A DNA stretch of 64,000 nt from Liolophura sinensis (Eukaryota > Mollusca > Polyplacophora > Chitonida > Chitonidae): positions 23,157,544 to 23,221,543 of the forward strand of contig NC_088296.1 of the NCBI RefSeq assembly GCF_032854445.1, given 5' to 3'. The notes beneath the pieces were generated by a model, which worked only from the letters and a program-made list of their open reading frames with translations, was not told the DNA's origin and searched no databases. Numbering within the stretch: position 1 is the stretch's first letter; each line of letters begins with the position of its first letter. This document shows positions 47,707 through 58,749 of the stretch, piece by piece. The position numbers were made by a program, and so were the translations under genes.

Positions 47707-48110
47707 AGATTTCAGATCTACACCTGTACTGTACAAACTGCCAGTGATTATAACAAAGATTTCAGATCTACACCTGTACTGTACGAGCTGCCAATCATTA
47801 TAACAGCGATTTCAGATCTACACCTGTACTGTACGAGCTGCCAATCATTATAACAAAGATTTCAGATCTACACCTGTACTGTACGAGCTGCCAATCATTA
47901 TAACAAAGATTTCAGATCTACACCTGTACTGTACGAGCTGCCAATCATTATAACAAAGACGTCAGATCTACACCTGTACTGTACAAGCTGCCAATCATTA
48001 TAACAAAGATTTCAGATCTACACCTGTACTGTACAAGCTGCCATTCATTATGAAAAAGATTTCAGATCTTCACCTGTACTGTACAAGCTGCCAATCGTTG
48101 TATCAAATCC
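47707..48110. repeat. 50-bp minisatellite, 8 units
   Basis: Units contain AGATTTCAGATCTACACCTG and TACTGTACGAGCTGCCAATC and repeat at exactly 50-bp steps from 47707. It lies in the intron after exon F, about 40 bp past the donor. Confidence 0.95.
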
Positions 48111-48514
48111 ATCAAACTACATTGTCTGTATTTGTGTTTATTAACAATACTGGAGTTACTTCCCCTGATTACAGGTTACTGTGCATTTACTCCTAGCTAA
48201 GTGTGTCTGTTATTCATAACCATGATCTCTTATGTCTGGCTGATAACACATAGAGATTAAGTACAGATTTGTCTGGCTGATAACACATGTAGAGATGAAG
48301 TACAGGTATGCTAGACCACAGTGTAAAATAACAGTCAAGATTTAATACATTTATTTGTTTTTTGTCAGTGATGTTGAAATTTAATATTTCTTTCCTGCCC
48401 AGCATGTTTTGAAGGTATTTAACAAAGTGCCGTCATTGATGCTAGGTACATGTAATTGTGTGAACAATTGATGTCTGATGTACATGTATATTATACATCT
48501 GACTCGCTTTTCAG

Positions 48515-48611
48515 AGGACCTTTTGGTATCGACATCAAGAATCCTGAACATTTTTCTGTGGAGAACTCTCAGCTGAGTGCAGATAGTAGTGGTGAAACAG
48601 GGCTGCTGACA
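48515..48611 (+). pseudogene. MAN2A: MAN2A exon G
   Basis: After a CTTTTCAG acceptor the exon reads GPFGIDIKNPEHFSVENSQL and SADSSGETGLLT and ends at a GTACGT donor. The VENS...TGLL part aligns with the LENSFVLLRFDQTGLM segment of the vertebrate enzyme. It joins exon H in phase 0. Its last bases and donor are repeated downstream (48598-49255). Confidence 0.7.
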
Positions 48612-49255
48612 GTACGTATATGTACCTTCCCATGATGTCCGTTACACAGATAATAAACAGGGCTGCTAACAGTACGTATATGTACCTTCCCATGATGTCC
48701 GTTACACAGATAATAAACAGGGCTGCTAACAGCACGTATATGTACCTTCACATGATGTCCGTTACACAGATAATAAACGGGGCTGCTAACAGCACGTATA
48801 TGTACCTTCCCATGATGTCAGTTACACAGATAATAAATGGGGCTGCTGGCAGTACGTATATGTACCTTCCCATGATGTCCGTTACACAGATAATAAACGG
48901 TGCTGCTAAATGCACGTATATGTATCTTTCCATGGTGTCCCTTACACAGATAATAAACGGGGCTGCTAACAGTACGTATATGTACCTTCCCATGATGTCC
49001 GTTACACAGATAATAAAGCGGGGCTGCTAACAGTACGTATATGTACCTTCCCATGATGTCCCTTACACAGATAATAAACGGGTCTGCTAACAGTACGTCT
49101 ATGTACCTTCCCATGATGTCTGTTACACAGATAATAAACAGGGCTGCTAACAGTACGTCTATGTACCTACCTATGATGTCCGTTACACAGATAATAAACC
49201 GGGCTGCTAACAGTACGTCTATGTACCTACCTATGATGTCTGTTACACAGATATT
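48598..49255 (+). repeat. 60-bp minisatellite built from exon G end plus donor, 11 units
   Basis: Each 60-bp unit starts with the exon-like GGGCTGCTAACA directly before GTACGTATATGTACCTTCCC and continues ATGATGTCCGTTACACAGAT. The first unit is the exon end itself. Because 60 is a multiple of three, the array is open for long stretches on both strands; I do not regard these frames as genes. Confidence 0.93.
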
Positions 49256-49784
49256 GAAAAAGTAATTTTTGTTGGATAAGACTGATTTCAACTGCAAAAC
49301 TTATATATTCATATATTTCAGAAGAGAGAAATCAGCATCGTTCAGTGTACATGCCCTTAAATCCGGCGTTGATCATAATTTTGGTGGATTCAGAATTTTT
49401 AAACGAATTTGTGATTATTAGGAGATTATTAAGAGCATTAGGTGTGCTGATCTTGCTATCAATTGACCAAGTTCAGGACAAAACAGTGAATATTTTTTAG
49501 TTTGCATTAGTAAGTATGCTGAGGCTTTGAATGGCTTTTTTTGGTCACTTTGTGTGTTAAGCACACTCCTTCACAGCAAAGGTTTAATCTGAAGTTTGTG
49601 GGTAATTTCCGAATAATTTTAAGATGAGAATGTGACTGATGGTTCCCCTGATGCTATGGGTTGTTGGCTAACTAGCAGAGCTTCTTTACCAGGTTCACTG
49701 AAGACAGTCTGATATCATATGTCATCACCTAGCCAAATGGCACCATTTGAACTAATCCAAAGTTTTCATTTCTTCCCTGAACAG
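49256..49784. other. Intron between MAN2A exons G and H
   Basis: Non-repetitive sequence after the 60-bp array up to the CCTGAACAG acceptor of exon H. I see no further exon or element. Confidence 0.55.
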
Positions 49785-49907
49785 TCTGTGACATCAAAGG
49801 AGGACAATGTAAAACACCAGATCCAGCTGAGTTTTGTCATGTATGGGGTAAAGATGGCAAAGGACAAAAGCAGGGCCTACCTCGTCTTAACAGATGGGGA
49901 GGTGCAG
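49785..49907 (+). pseudogene. MAN2A: MAN2A exon H
   Basis: A 123-bp phase 0 exon reading SVTSKEDNVKHQIQLSFVMY and GVKMAKDKSRAYLVLTDGEV. It matches the QFSWYGT...DKSGAYLFLPDG strand pair of MAN2A. Acceptor GAACAG, donor GTAAAG. It is open and in phase with its neighbours. Confidence 0.87.
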
Positions 49908-49917
49908 GTAAAGTAAA

Positions 49918-49992
49918 AAAAAGCCCTTAACAAATAACTTTGGCACTAACCAAATAAAAATGACACTAACCAAATAACTACAACACCGATTG
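49918..49992. repeat. Short degenerate tandem repeat
   Basis: Three or four units of about 20-24 bp around ACTAACCAAATAA, directly after the donor of exon H. Confidence 0.6.
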
Positions 49993-50021
49993 AATAACTA
50001 TAACATAATTACTGCAACCTG

Positions 50022-50105
50022 CGAATGGCCGTGGGTTACCCCCAGGCTCTGCCCGGACTCATTCCTTTATAACGCTGGCCACCGTCGTATAATTGAAATC
50101 CTTCT
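50022..50105 (+). mobile_element. SINE body fragment
   Basis: GGCCGTGGGTTACCCCCAGG, CTCTGCCCGG, GCTGGCCACCGTCGTATAAT and TGAAATCCTTC match the SINE body. Head and tail are missing. It lies in the H-I intron. Confidence 0.7.
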
Positions 50106-50290
50106 TCAACCTTTTCATCTGCCTCTGTTACCAATATTTGGAAACAATATGGAGGGTACAGAAATAATTTGCACAGTTTTATGAAACTTGCATCTTAACT
50201 GACGCAGACAAGTCATTCTTAGCCTCATTTTCATAATAATTGTATGCATAAATTCCACTTAAAAAAATGGTTGTAAAGGTCGAAGATTTA

Positions 50291-50343
50291 CAGTATTCTT
50301 GAGTATGACATAAAGCACCAATCAAGTAAATAGGTAAATAAAT
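50291..50343 (+). mobile_element. SINE tail fragment
   Basis: TATTCTTGAGTATGACATAA then AGCACCAATCAAGTAAAT and an (AAAT) tail. It may be the end of the same insertion as 50022-50105, separated by a later insertion. Confidence 0.6.
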
Positions 50344-51028
50344 GACACACATATTCTAGTGAGCTACTGTAATTTGGGGGTTGTTCTCCAGAGTTGTGCA
50401 GTTCTTGAATTACCTCCCCTGTTCACAACTCCTCTATGTAGAGTCATCCTGAAAACCATGTCTCTGTACTGACGCTTCTAAATACACATCAGACACAATC
50501 ATTCTACCCTTGTGCAGTGCTTTGAGATTGCCTTAACATCTCTGCATCATTTGTCAAGATACAAAGGTGCATGTATATGTAAAGAAATACTTCCAGACAA
50601 GTGGGGAATACATACCCTAATTCCTCAACCTTTTCTCTTATGAAAGAGAAACTTTCGGAGCAATTTTTGCACGTGTATGATTTTGGAGATTTTATTTTAA
50701 AGACAAAACTATATAAGTTCAATTGGCCCTTTTCAGGGCTTCACAAAAAGTATAATTTTATCAGTCTACTCAGAATAATGCCTTCAGAATATGCTTGAAT
50801 AAATACCTTGCAAACATAGGTAAAGGTTGAAGAGTTACAGTAAGCAAGGGCCCTTTTACTTAAACAGTCTTAAACAAAAATGTGGATGAAAAAATTACAA
50901 TTTTGACAACAATTGGTGTCACAGTTTTAGGAGTAAGGTACAGTATTCAGCTTCAAAGATTCTGTTTTGTGCTGAAGATTAAAGCTTTGGACTTCAAATT
51001 GAACATATTTTTTTTTTTTCTTTTTCAG
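50344..51028. other. Intron between MAN2A exons H and I
   Basis: No exon or repeat that I recognise. It ends in a strong polypyrimidine tract (TTTTTTTTTTCTTTTTCAG). Confidence 0.55.
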
Positions 51029-51140
51029 TCGGTTGCAATATTCAAGCCCTTTATCCGTGTTTTAAGGGGCCCATTAATGTCAGAGTTCAAGGTCATGCTG
51101 TCTTATGTTGAACATGTGGTCAGGCTACAGAACTCACCAG
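51029..51140 (+). pseudogene. MAN2A: MAN2A exon I
   Basis: Reads SVAIFKPFIRVLRGPLMSEF, then KVMLSYVEHVVRLQNSPG, matching the PPFVRVTHG...SEV...VRLYHIQG strands. The 112-bp exon ends in phase 1 at G/GTAAAG, which fits exon J. It is open. Confidence 0.87.
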
Positions 51141-52358
51141 GTAAAGGGTCTTTCATAAATATCTGCCAGGAAATGCACAAAGTATTTGGTTTTGTGTTCA
51201 TATTGGCTACTCTTACACCTGAATATTTCTGGGGAAATACTGATGTTTCACCCAGGATAGAGCCTATTGTAAGATGTACCAAGGGAGTATAAAAATAAAA
51301 TAATATCTTTATTTATCAAAGGTAACTCAGTCAATTTACAATGAAACTGTTCTTTCCCAAGGCCTTCTCAGAGAAAACAGTATATAGGAAACATGTACTT
51401 CGGAGCCCAAGGGAAAAAATACATGAATATATATAAAACAAGATAAAGTATTGTGTAGTTTGAAAAGTGAAACTAGATACATTCATACATAGAAAAGCAA
51501 CAAAGTGATGTTATGGTTGCCCTTCAAATTTAAATCGGCTACAAGAGAAGGGATAATAGAAACATTCAATATGAAGTCATATTAACTCAGGAAAGTTTCA
51601 GGGGCAAATGTCTGGGGGAAAAAAAGATGAAAGTTGTTTCATATTTGTCAAGTTATAGTATTAAGGTCTTGGATATATTGGGGGTTATTTCTTTCAAACC
51701 TGTGCTGCGTTATACCCCTATAGCCAAGCTAACTGTACAAATATACTGACCCCAGAAATATCTATATCCAGTCCCTGATCAGCTGTGTGACTACAGGTTG
51801 TAATACAACTTCTTGTATGGATCAATCCTGATAAAAATATTTACAATACACCTCCGCCTCATGACCACACCCTTCCGCTATGAGACAGGCTTCATTAGAA
51901 CATGGTTATAAATTTGTCCCCCAGATATTCACAAAGCTGTTTCTGTGCTTACATGTATACACTTGCAAAAGTTGCATTGTAGAAAACCTTCAAATTTTGT
52001 ATCATTTTAACATTCAGGGGCTTCCAGGGTTTATATATCATTCTGGTGTTCATGTAATTAATCAATGAAAAGCATGATATTAGCCTGATATGGCTTACAG
52101 TTAACATCCAGCATCAACCCACATCTGTCACTTATGATGATGAAAGGCAAATTTGCCCACCCCCCCAGCCCTCCAGCCCCAACCCACTGTTCCCGCCATT
52201 ATAGTGAGGGACCTCATTCTTCTACCTTTTTACAGGTACAAATAGGGCCTATAAACTAAGGCCTATAAGCTCAGGCCTATAAACTAAGGCCTATAAACTA
52301 AGGCCTATAAGCTCAGGCCTACGGTCTAGCTTATTATTCACCTGGCCTCTGTTGACAG
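51141..52358. other. Intron between MAN2A exons I and J
   Basis: About 1.2 kb with no exon that I recognise. It contains the 14-bp repeat at 52245-52322 and a C-rich run near 52158. Confidence 0.5.
52245..52322. repeat. 14-bp tandem repeat, about 6 units
   Basis: AAGGCCTATAAACT alternates with variants such as CAGGCCTATAAGCT, ending about 35 bp before the exon J acceptor. Confidence 0.9.
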
Positions 52359-52495
52359 GTACAGATGGTTCTAGTGTGGAGATTCACAACATTGTTGACA
52401 TCAAGTCACAGCAGAACAAAGAGCTGGCCATGAGGGTTGACACAGATGTCTCCAATCAGGATAGAGAATTTTTTACTGATTTGAACGGATTCCAG
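52359..52495 (+). pseudogene. MAN2A: MAN2A exon J
   Basis: Starts in phase 1 (GT completing a Gly codon) and reads TDGSSVEIHNIVDIKSQQNK, then ELAMRVDTDVSNQDREFFTD and LNGFQ. It matches QSVEVSNIVDI...FYTDLNGYQ of MAN2A closely. The GTAAGG donor is in phase 0. It is open. Confidence 0.9.
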
Positions 52496-52947
52496 GTAAG
52501 GGACATAACTTTGATCAAGGTAGTCATTAAAGGGCAAAGAAAAACACTAGCAGAAAGCATAGGTCGAATTGAAACCGTTACACTCTCTGTCAAGGAAAAT
52601 AATTTGTCAATTGAGTAAGTTACTTTTAAAACTCAAGATTGTATTGTGGTCTGTTGTAACCGATTGAGTACCGGTGATGTCACATCTGTATTTTTGATTG
52701 GAATTATTGTGAAAGACCTAAATTTCACGTGAAAAAGTGCATAATTTAGAGCCAAGTAAGTGTCCTACCATACCTTTTTTGGTGCTGAAACTTTTTCAAC
52801 AAGATACCATTATACCTTCTAGATGAATCTCGAACACTTCTCTAAGAACAAAAGAACTCTCAGAATTATGGAAAAATTAGCAACTTTGTCAAGAGTGGAA
52901 TTTTATTTTAATGCATCCATAACTGGATAACTTTCTTTTTACTTCAG

Positions 52948-53086
52948 GTGCACCGGTGCTGCATGCTTGACAAGCTGCCTTTACAAGCTAACTACTACCA
53001 TGCCTACAATGGTATACCTGGAAGATGACGTAAAAAGTGTTACCATGGTAACAGCACAAGCTTTAGGTGTTGCTAGCTTGAAATGA
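52948..53086 (+). pseudogene. MAN2A: MAN2A exon K (frameshift, then stop)
   Basis: Begins VHRCCMLDKLPLQAN in phase with exon J. The next conserved part, TMPTMVYLEDDVKSVTMVTA then QALGVASLK, lies in another frame; loss of two bases after the QANYY position explains this. In frame, the protein would end at a TGA within a few codons, and in the shifted frame a TGA follows the LK. The remaining 150 or so residues of the family's C-terminus (VIMDRR...) are not found downstream. Confidence 0.85.
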
Positions 53087-54265
53087 GGTATTAAATATTC
53101 ATAGTTTCATTTTGCTCTTTTGAAAAAATGTCTAAGCCTTTTTACGTGCAATTACTACATATACTGTAAATTACAGATCAGGTTTAGATTTTTTCTTCAT
53201 TTCTTCTTTAAATTGGTTGGGGGGTGGCGCTGAGGAGAAAATCTTCCACATCCAGTCAGAGATATTATACGTCGTTTTGTTTACGTTGTAATGCTGTTCT
53301 GTTTTAATTGAATTGTTGACGTGATGAACATTTTTAAATAAAAAATTTAGGTCAAGAACACCAAATACCAGGCATAAAAGATTGCCAGCTGTTCTTCCTT
53401 GGTACATGTATGAAGTAACCATTGACAAACATTTAATGCAGCATGGCCTGATGTTTTCCCATGTTTTCCCTACAGAAGCCTTGGCACAGTCTGTGTGACC
53501 CCTGTATGCTGAATTCATACAGCCGTGATTAACAGATGCTTTATCTTCTGTCATAGTATCATAGTCAGGGGATCAGTGCATTTGATTCCTGTTACGACAG
53601 ACACATTTACATTGAGCGTATGAACTCCCTCGTAATAGTTTCCCTGTAAGAAGCTAAATACTGTCATTAGTGTGATAATGATAATCTCCTGGACACGTGG
53701 AGATCTGCACGTATACGCTCTTCCATGATAAGATACAGCAGATATTTTGATCACCCTTCAAAATGCTGATCGATAATGGCTTCTGGGAATAAGTAGATTT
53801 GTTCTCAGCCCCCTCTGAGCATTGTCCTACTGTTTTACGGATGCCCAGATACAAGTAATTTCAAGTATCACCCAATTTCACGAGAATAGATACATTTTTC
53901 ATGCTTTGTTACTGAAACAGAAGTTGTGAGTACATCCTCTGATAAATATGACGCCAGTCAAAGGAATGTATTTTATTAGTGAGAATTTACAGATGAAATA
54001 AAGCGTGAGAGTGAGCTCAACAAGATACAGTTGATAGTGTTGTGACATTTTTCACGGATAATTTCAGTGATGATTCAAACCTGTGTTAGGTAGATGGAAT
54101 AAATGGTTGTAAGTATGAAGACACATGTAAAAACATTATACCTAAGAATTCCCCATACATGTGCATATGCCCTGTCTACAAAGCACTGTGTACAAAGGCA
54201 TTGTTTTATTGGCAGTAAGACAGTTAAGCAAGAGTGTATACCATACTGGTGGGGTGGAGTATTGA
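53087..54265. other. No gene recognised
   Basis: AT-rich sequence with no repeat family or exon that I can support. A long minus-strand open frame at about 53171-53554 shows no family features. Confidence 0.45.
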
Positions 54266-54476
54266 CTTTTGTTACACATGTATGTCCACAAGCTTTTGAC
54301 CTCTAAGGTCAGAGGTTCAAATCCACTACTGGCTAGCTGGGCTGTGTATTTTTATCTGTGGTTTGTCTGCAGACATCGGTCATTGTATGATTGATTCCGC
54401 ATAGGTTTGATTTTCCTGACCTCTTGTCATTCAAGCGAAATATTCTTAAGTAAAAGACCATACACCTGGACCAGGT
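54266..54476 (+). mobile_element. SINE-like, second subfamily
   Basis: GGTCAGAGGTTCAAATCCAC resembles a tRNA B-box, followed by GCTAGCTGGG and, at the end, GCGAAATATTCTTAAGTAAA, the SINE-type tail core. The B-box/GCTAGCT pairing is shared with 35200-35363. No AAAT tail is left. Confidence 0.4.
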
Positions 54477-55985
54477 GTAAATTTGTCAGTGACAACATGC
54501 AGTGAAACAGTACATCACCTGTAATGTGTAGTACGTGTATTTATCGTCTTTGACCTTTGCCCCCCCCCCCCAGGTCAGCTTTTCTGTAACATTTGTCACT
54601 TTTGACCTTTGTTCCCTTAGGTGTCCTGGCCTGTAATATTTGTCACATTTGGCCTTTTAGTAAACTGTGTCGCCTGGGTTTGACTGTTACCTAATAGAAC
54701 AACTAAAATTCTGTATTTATAGACCCACGAGTATACGATTTCACATAAACTTCCTCATGTCAGTGGAAAACCATGTACACATAAAGTGATCTACTGATAA
54801 CGACATGATTTGCTACTTGGATAAATAAATATATACTTGTTATAATATAAGGGTCAGACAGAACACATTCTGTTACTACAAACAGACTAAAAGTTTTAGC
54901 CTTTTCTAATAAACCATTTGTTAAATCGTGATTCTGATGATGTATGTGATGATGGCAAAAACACAATGACCGAAATATATTTTATGCAAAGCTGATCTGT
55001 GGAATCACTGGATATACAGGTATGGATCCAAGATTCAGTTAATACTGCTATACACGTCTTTCCCCGCTGAAATCACAAGTTCAAATTCAGCTCTCACTAA
55101 ATGGTTTAAGTGGGAGTAGTTTTCAGCGAGAGAAGATTCCCATAGCTAGGTGCACCAGTTTCCTCGATTGAGAAATCTAAATAACAATGGTTCCTCTTGA
55201 TGAAATAATTAAATATTACATCTTTAACACACAACAGAAATACTGAAACTTATATGATGTCATAAAGATATCTACAGTTCAGAATTATAAACTGTTTATG
55301 TCTGAGATCATTATGGACATTTTACATATACACATGGAGAGGTAAGTGAGTTCGAATCCGACTGTCGCTGATCCACCTCTCAGATTATGTGTCCGTTGGC
55401 TGCTGCATGGAACTTGTACACCCAAAGTCAAGTAAACAACAAAATGGCGAATTGGACATTTAAAAAACAGCGAGAAGCACAGTTATTTATTGCCAAAAAT
55501 CTTTCATTGAAGACAATTAAATCTGTCTTTTTATCTAATGTAATCAGTGATCCTCATTAAATTACACCACGTGCATTTGAGCGTTAGCTAATTACACAAT
55601 TAGAATTCTATTTTTGTAGAAGCACAACTATACAATTACACACGAATTCCTTATGTCAGGTGAAATCCCGTTACACACCGAGTCACCCTCTGGAACTTTC
55701 TTTGCAGATTAAAAATGTATTAAACTCATTGTCAAACACAACCCTTTGAATTAACATACACACCAGCTAGGAAAGCTTCATTTACAGAGTTTTTGAAATG
55801 AATCATTTGTCAGTACACTGATCCAATAATTGCATACACCGTGATTTTTTTATTTTACTCTAATAAATGGAAGGTTATCAGACAGTCACACAGGGGCACC
55901 TTCAAAACAAAGCCCCGAAACAATGATTTGAACGTGTAACCTGAAGAAGTTGGATGAGAGATATTTCTCTGGAGACTTATAAAAC
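54477..55985. other. No gene recognised; possible old SINE remnants
   Basis: Includes a poly-C run at 54558-54571 and two stretches with B-box-like motifs (AAGTTCAAATTCAGC near 55077 and GAGTTCGAATCCGAC near 55349). These could be eroded tRNA-derived SINE heads, but neither has the shared tail. No exon is supported. Confidence 0.4.
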
Positions 55986-56305
55986 CTCAATACAAGTACA
56001 CCCAATACTTACTAGATTAAATGTGTCACAATCAATACAAGTGCACCCAATACTTACTAGATTAAATGTGTCTAAATCAATACAAGTACACCCAGTTCTT
56101 AGTAGATTAAATGTGTCTCAATGAATACAAGTACACCCAATACTTACAAGGTTAAATGTGTCTTAATCAATGCAAGTACACCCAATACGTACTATGTTAA
56201 ATGTGTCTCAATCAGTACAAGTACGCCCAATATTTAATAGATTAAATGTGTCTCAATCAATACAAGTACACCCAATACTTACTAGATTAAATGTGTCTTA
56301 ATCAA
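55986..56305. repeat. 45-bp minisatellite, about 7 units
   Basis: Units contain AATACAAGTACACCCAATAC and TTACTAGATTAAATGTGTCT at about 45- to 60-bp steps, with small substitutions. Confidence 0.93.
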
Positions 56306-57119
56306 AAGTGGACTGAGCTAAATAACGCCTCACATTTGAATCTGGGGACATTCAGTCAGTCATCTGAGCGGGCATCAGTGAGTAAGGACATGGAAACTAT
56401 TGGGGCTAATACATACGAGTAATTACCAATCGTCCACAGTGGACGTTACCAATCTCAGCACACTATTTTTATTTTGTGTTTTTACATATTTGCTCACCAG
56501 ATACAGTGCTTTATCTTGAACAGTACGGTTTATAAATCATTCTTCGTGTACCTTTTTATATTTTTTGGTAGCGCACAGTTCTGTTTATGTTGATACACTG
56601 TACCAGAAAAATACCATTCAAATGATATCATCTTATGTACAGGCGACAACATCAAGTTGTAGTACAGCTAAAGTCATGTTCGTTTGAACTCTCACTCAGT
56701 GTATGTACTAAGTTCCGAACTTCAACCTGCAATAAACTAGAAAAAATGACACGTGCAACCAGGAGCTGGTACAAATAAAAAATGCACCTCACGAAAGGGA
56801 ACATCTCAGTACTTTTCCATGAGAAGTGTACAAATGGCTGGGGGAGATAAATGTACAATATAAATAGGCATGCTCGTATACTAACTGAGTACTCTTATAC
56901 GGATATGAAAATAACAGTACGTTCAGTTGTCTGTTTAAAATGAAACATTACAAACATCTTCAAGTATGATATACGAAAGAAATAAAATTATTTTAATCAG
57001 AGCAAAATATATGACATAAAATCAAAATATAAAATCGTGTTCAAGCGAAATCCAATTGATATCTACTGCTTTTTGTAAAAGCAAAGGCGATCAAATATTG
57101 ACATTAATTTCAGCTGATA
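56306..57119. other. No gene recognised
   Basis: AT-rich sequence without an exon, RNA gene or repeat that I can identify. Confidence 0.45.
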
Positions 57120-57505
57120 TTTACATACTCATCATCAGTGCTTAATTGATGAGTTAAAACAACAATATAAAAGGCTTACGTAAGACACATGGATTGTACA
57201 TGTATCTTTTCCATCATTACAAAATTTTAAATGTGTAGCGATGCTTTACAAAGTTACACACACATTCAAGAGTCACTGAATTCACATTATTCCAGAAGCA
57301 CCCTTGAAAATGTTAACTACTGTACACACATCATATCACATGCACTGTTGTTCTAGCCATTTCCTATCCCTCACAAGTCTTTTTCTTTCCTACTAAAACG
57401 ATCTTTTTTTCTTAAACGTACTTGAATTTTGCAGCCAATTACACACGGGAAAGAAATCATAAAAATGAAGAAAGCATCAGTAGAAATAGCTTTGAAACTG
57501 TCATA
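57120..57505. repeat. Small segmental duplication, copy 1 (partner 58750-59265)
   Basis: Shared landmarks in order: GATGAGTT...CAATATAAAA (57148 and 58779), CCATCATTACAAA (57212 and 58827), TTTCTTAAACGTACTT (57408 and 59168), and GAAGAAAGCATCAG (57468 and 59225). The second copy is interrupted by a SINE. Confidence 0.75.
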
Positions 57506-58204
57506 ACAAGCGACGCATGCGCACTGAAAAGAAAAACTCACGATGGCGAAGAATGGTAGGCCCCTACCATCCTCTACAACTACAACAACAATCCTTAAAA
57601 AGGGTAGAGCTGCTCGTGCTAGCTAAGGACGTAAGAATCTCCTGGGAGCATCAGTATTTTCCATGAAGACTATCAATGATTTGGGCCGAGTTGTTCCAAA
57701 CTGTCTTAAGACTTAATACCAGATTAAACTTTACGTCAAGTCTCCAGTTTTGTACCCTGTCCAAAACTTATTTTGTAATAGTATAGTAAATATGAACTAA
57801 ATCTGCTGCTGTTCCATTTGGCCTCAATGTGATAGCAGGGTTTTGTTTAAATCGTAAATATGTAATATGAAATAATACCGATATTAGCTAATATACTTTT
57901 AAACAACCGAACCCAGGAGTATATATGTGCAACAGAAAACAAAAGGAAGGCATAGGCCTATGTATGCAGTAACTTCGTGAGATCATGTAACAATATGAAA
58001 ATTTTTAAAAAATCTAGGCGAACTGATTTGCAAAATAAAACATTAAAAACATGTAGTGCGTACAGTAAATGTACCAGCATTTCAATCAGAGCTAAACAGA
58101 AGATAAATCGAAAAATAAAAACGTATCAAAACGACATACAGGTTGTATATGTTTTTTCCATGGAAGACAATAGTACGATTTTAAATAATACTAAAAGTAA
58201 AGAA
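57506..58204. other. No gene recognised; short palindrome
   Basis: ATGGTAGGCCCCTACCAT at about 57552 is a short near-perfect palindrome. Nothing else is recognisable before the 42-bp repeat. Confidence 0.45.
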
Positions 58205-58705
58205 TATCCAGCTGAGTGACAATTACATCTTTGGTGTTAGAGTTTACATCCAACTGAATGACATTTACAGCTTCGGTGTTAGAGTTTACATCCAACTGAA
58301 TGACATTTACATCTTTGGTGCTAGAGTTTACATCCAACTGAATGACATTTACATCTTTGGTGTTAGAGTTTACATCCAACTGAATGACATTTACAGCTTT
58401 GGTGTTAGAGTTTACATCCAACTGAATGAAAATTACAGCTTTGGTGTTAGAGTTTACATCCAACTGAATGACAATTACAGCTTTGGTGTTAGAGTTTACA
58501 TCCAACTGAATGACATTTACATCTTTGGTGCTAGAGTTTACATCCAACTGAATGACATTTACATCTTTGGTGTTAGAGTTTACATCCAACTGAATGACAT
58601 TTACAGCTTTGGTGTTAGAGTTTACATCCAACTGAATGACAATTACAGCTTTGGTGCTAGAGTTTACATCCAACTGAATGACAATTGCAGCTTTGGTGTT
58701 AAAAT
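58205..58705. repeat. 42-bp minisatellite, about 12 units
   Basis: Units carry GAGTTTACATCCAACTGAAT and GACATTTACAGCTTTGGTGT with C/T and A/G variants. The period is a multiple of three, so a minus-strand frame of 181 codons reads through as a 14-residue repeat (VIQLDVNSNTKAVN-like). See findings for whether it could be coding. Confidence 0.95.
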
Positions 58706-58749
58706 TTACACAAAAACAGTACATATATATAGACACGTGATATTTTCAA

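Larger units (their letters stand above)
29870..53086 (+). pseudogene. MAN2A: Golgi alpha-mannosidase II (GH38), partial, internally duplicated and disabled
   Basis: Seventeen exon-like blocks encode, in order, the second half of a class II alpha-mannosidase. They include the DDFRY acid/base region, [36 protein letters not shown], the TVLFYNSL strand, and the C-terminal NIVDI...FFTDLNGFQ...LPLQAN segments. In animals this enzyme trims GlcNAcMan5GlcNAc2 in the Golgi on the way to complex N-glycans. The HHD and LQAN motifs fit the Golgi MAN2A type rather than the lysosomal type. Exons A-F occur twice (9.1-kb tandem duplication); G-K occur once. The N-terminal catalytic half (zinc-binding HSHNDPGW region, nucleophile), an exon between F and G and the extreme C-terminus are not found. 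Exon C carries the same one-base loss in both copies, the phase from E to F does not match in either, exon B of unit 1 has a stop, and exon K has a two-base loss. I therefore call a pseudogene. A divergent functional gene would need assembly errors at all of these places. Confidence 0.82.

Noticed and set aside
48598-49297. Open frames in the 60-bp array as a membrane-protein gene
   Set aside because: The period is a multiple of three, so openness comes with the repeat. The units clearly derive from the end of exon G and its intron.
53171-53554. 127-codon minus-strand open frame as a gene
   Set aside because: It shows no recognisable domain, no splice or start context and mixed low-information composition.
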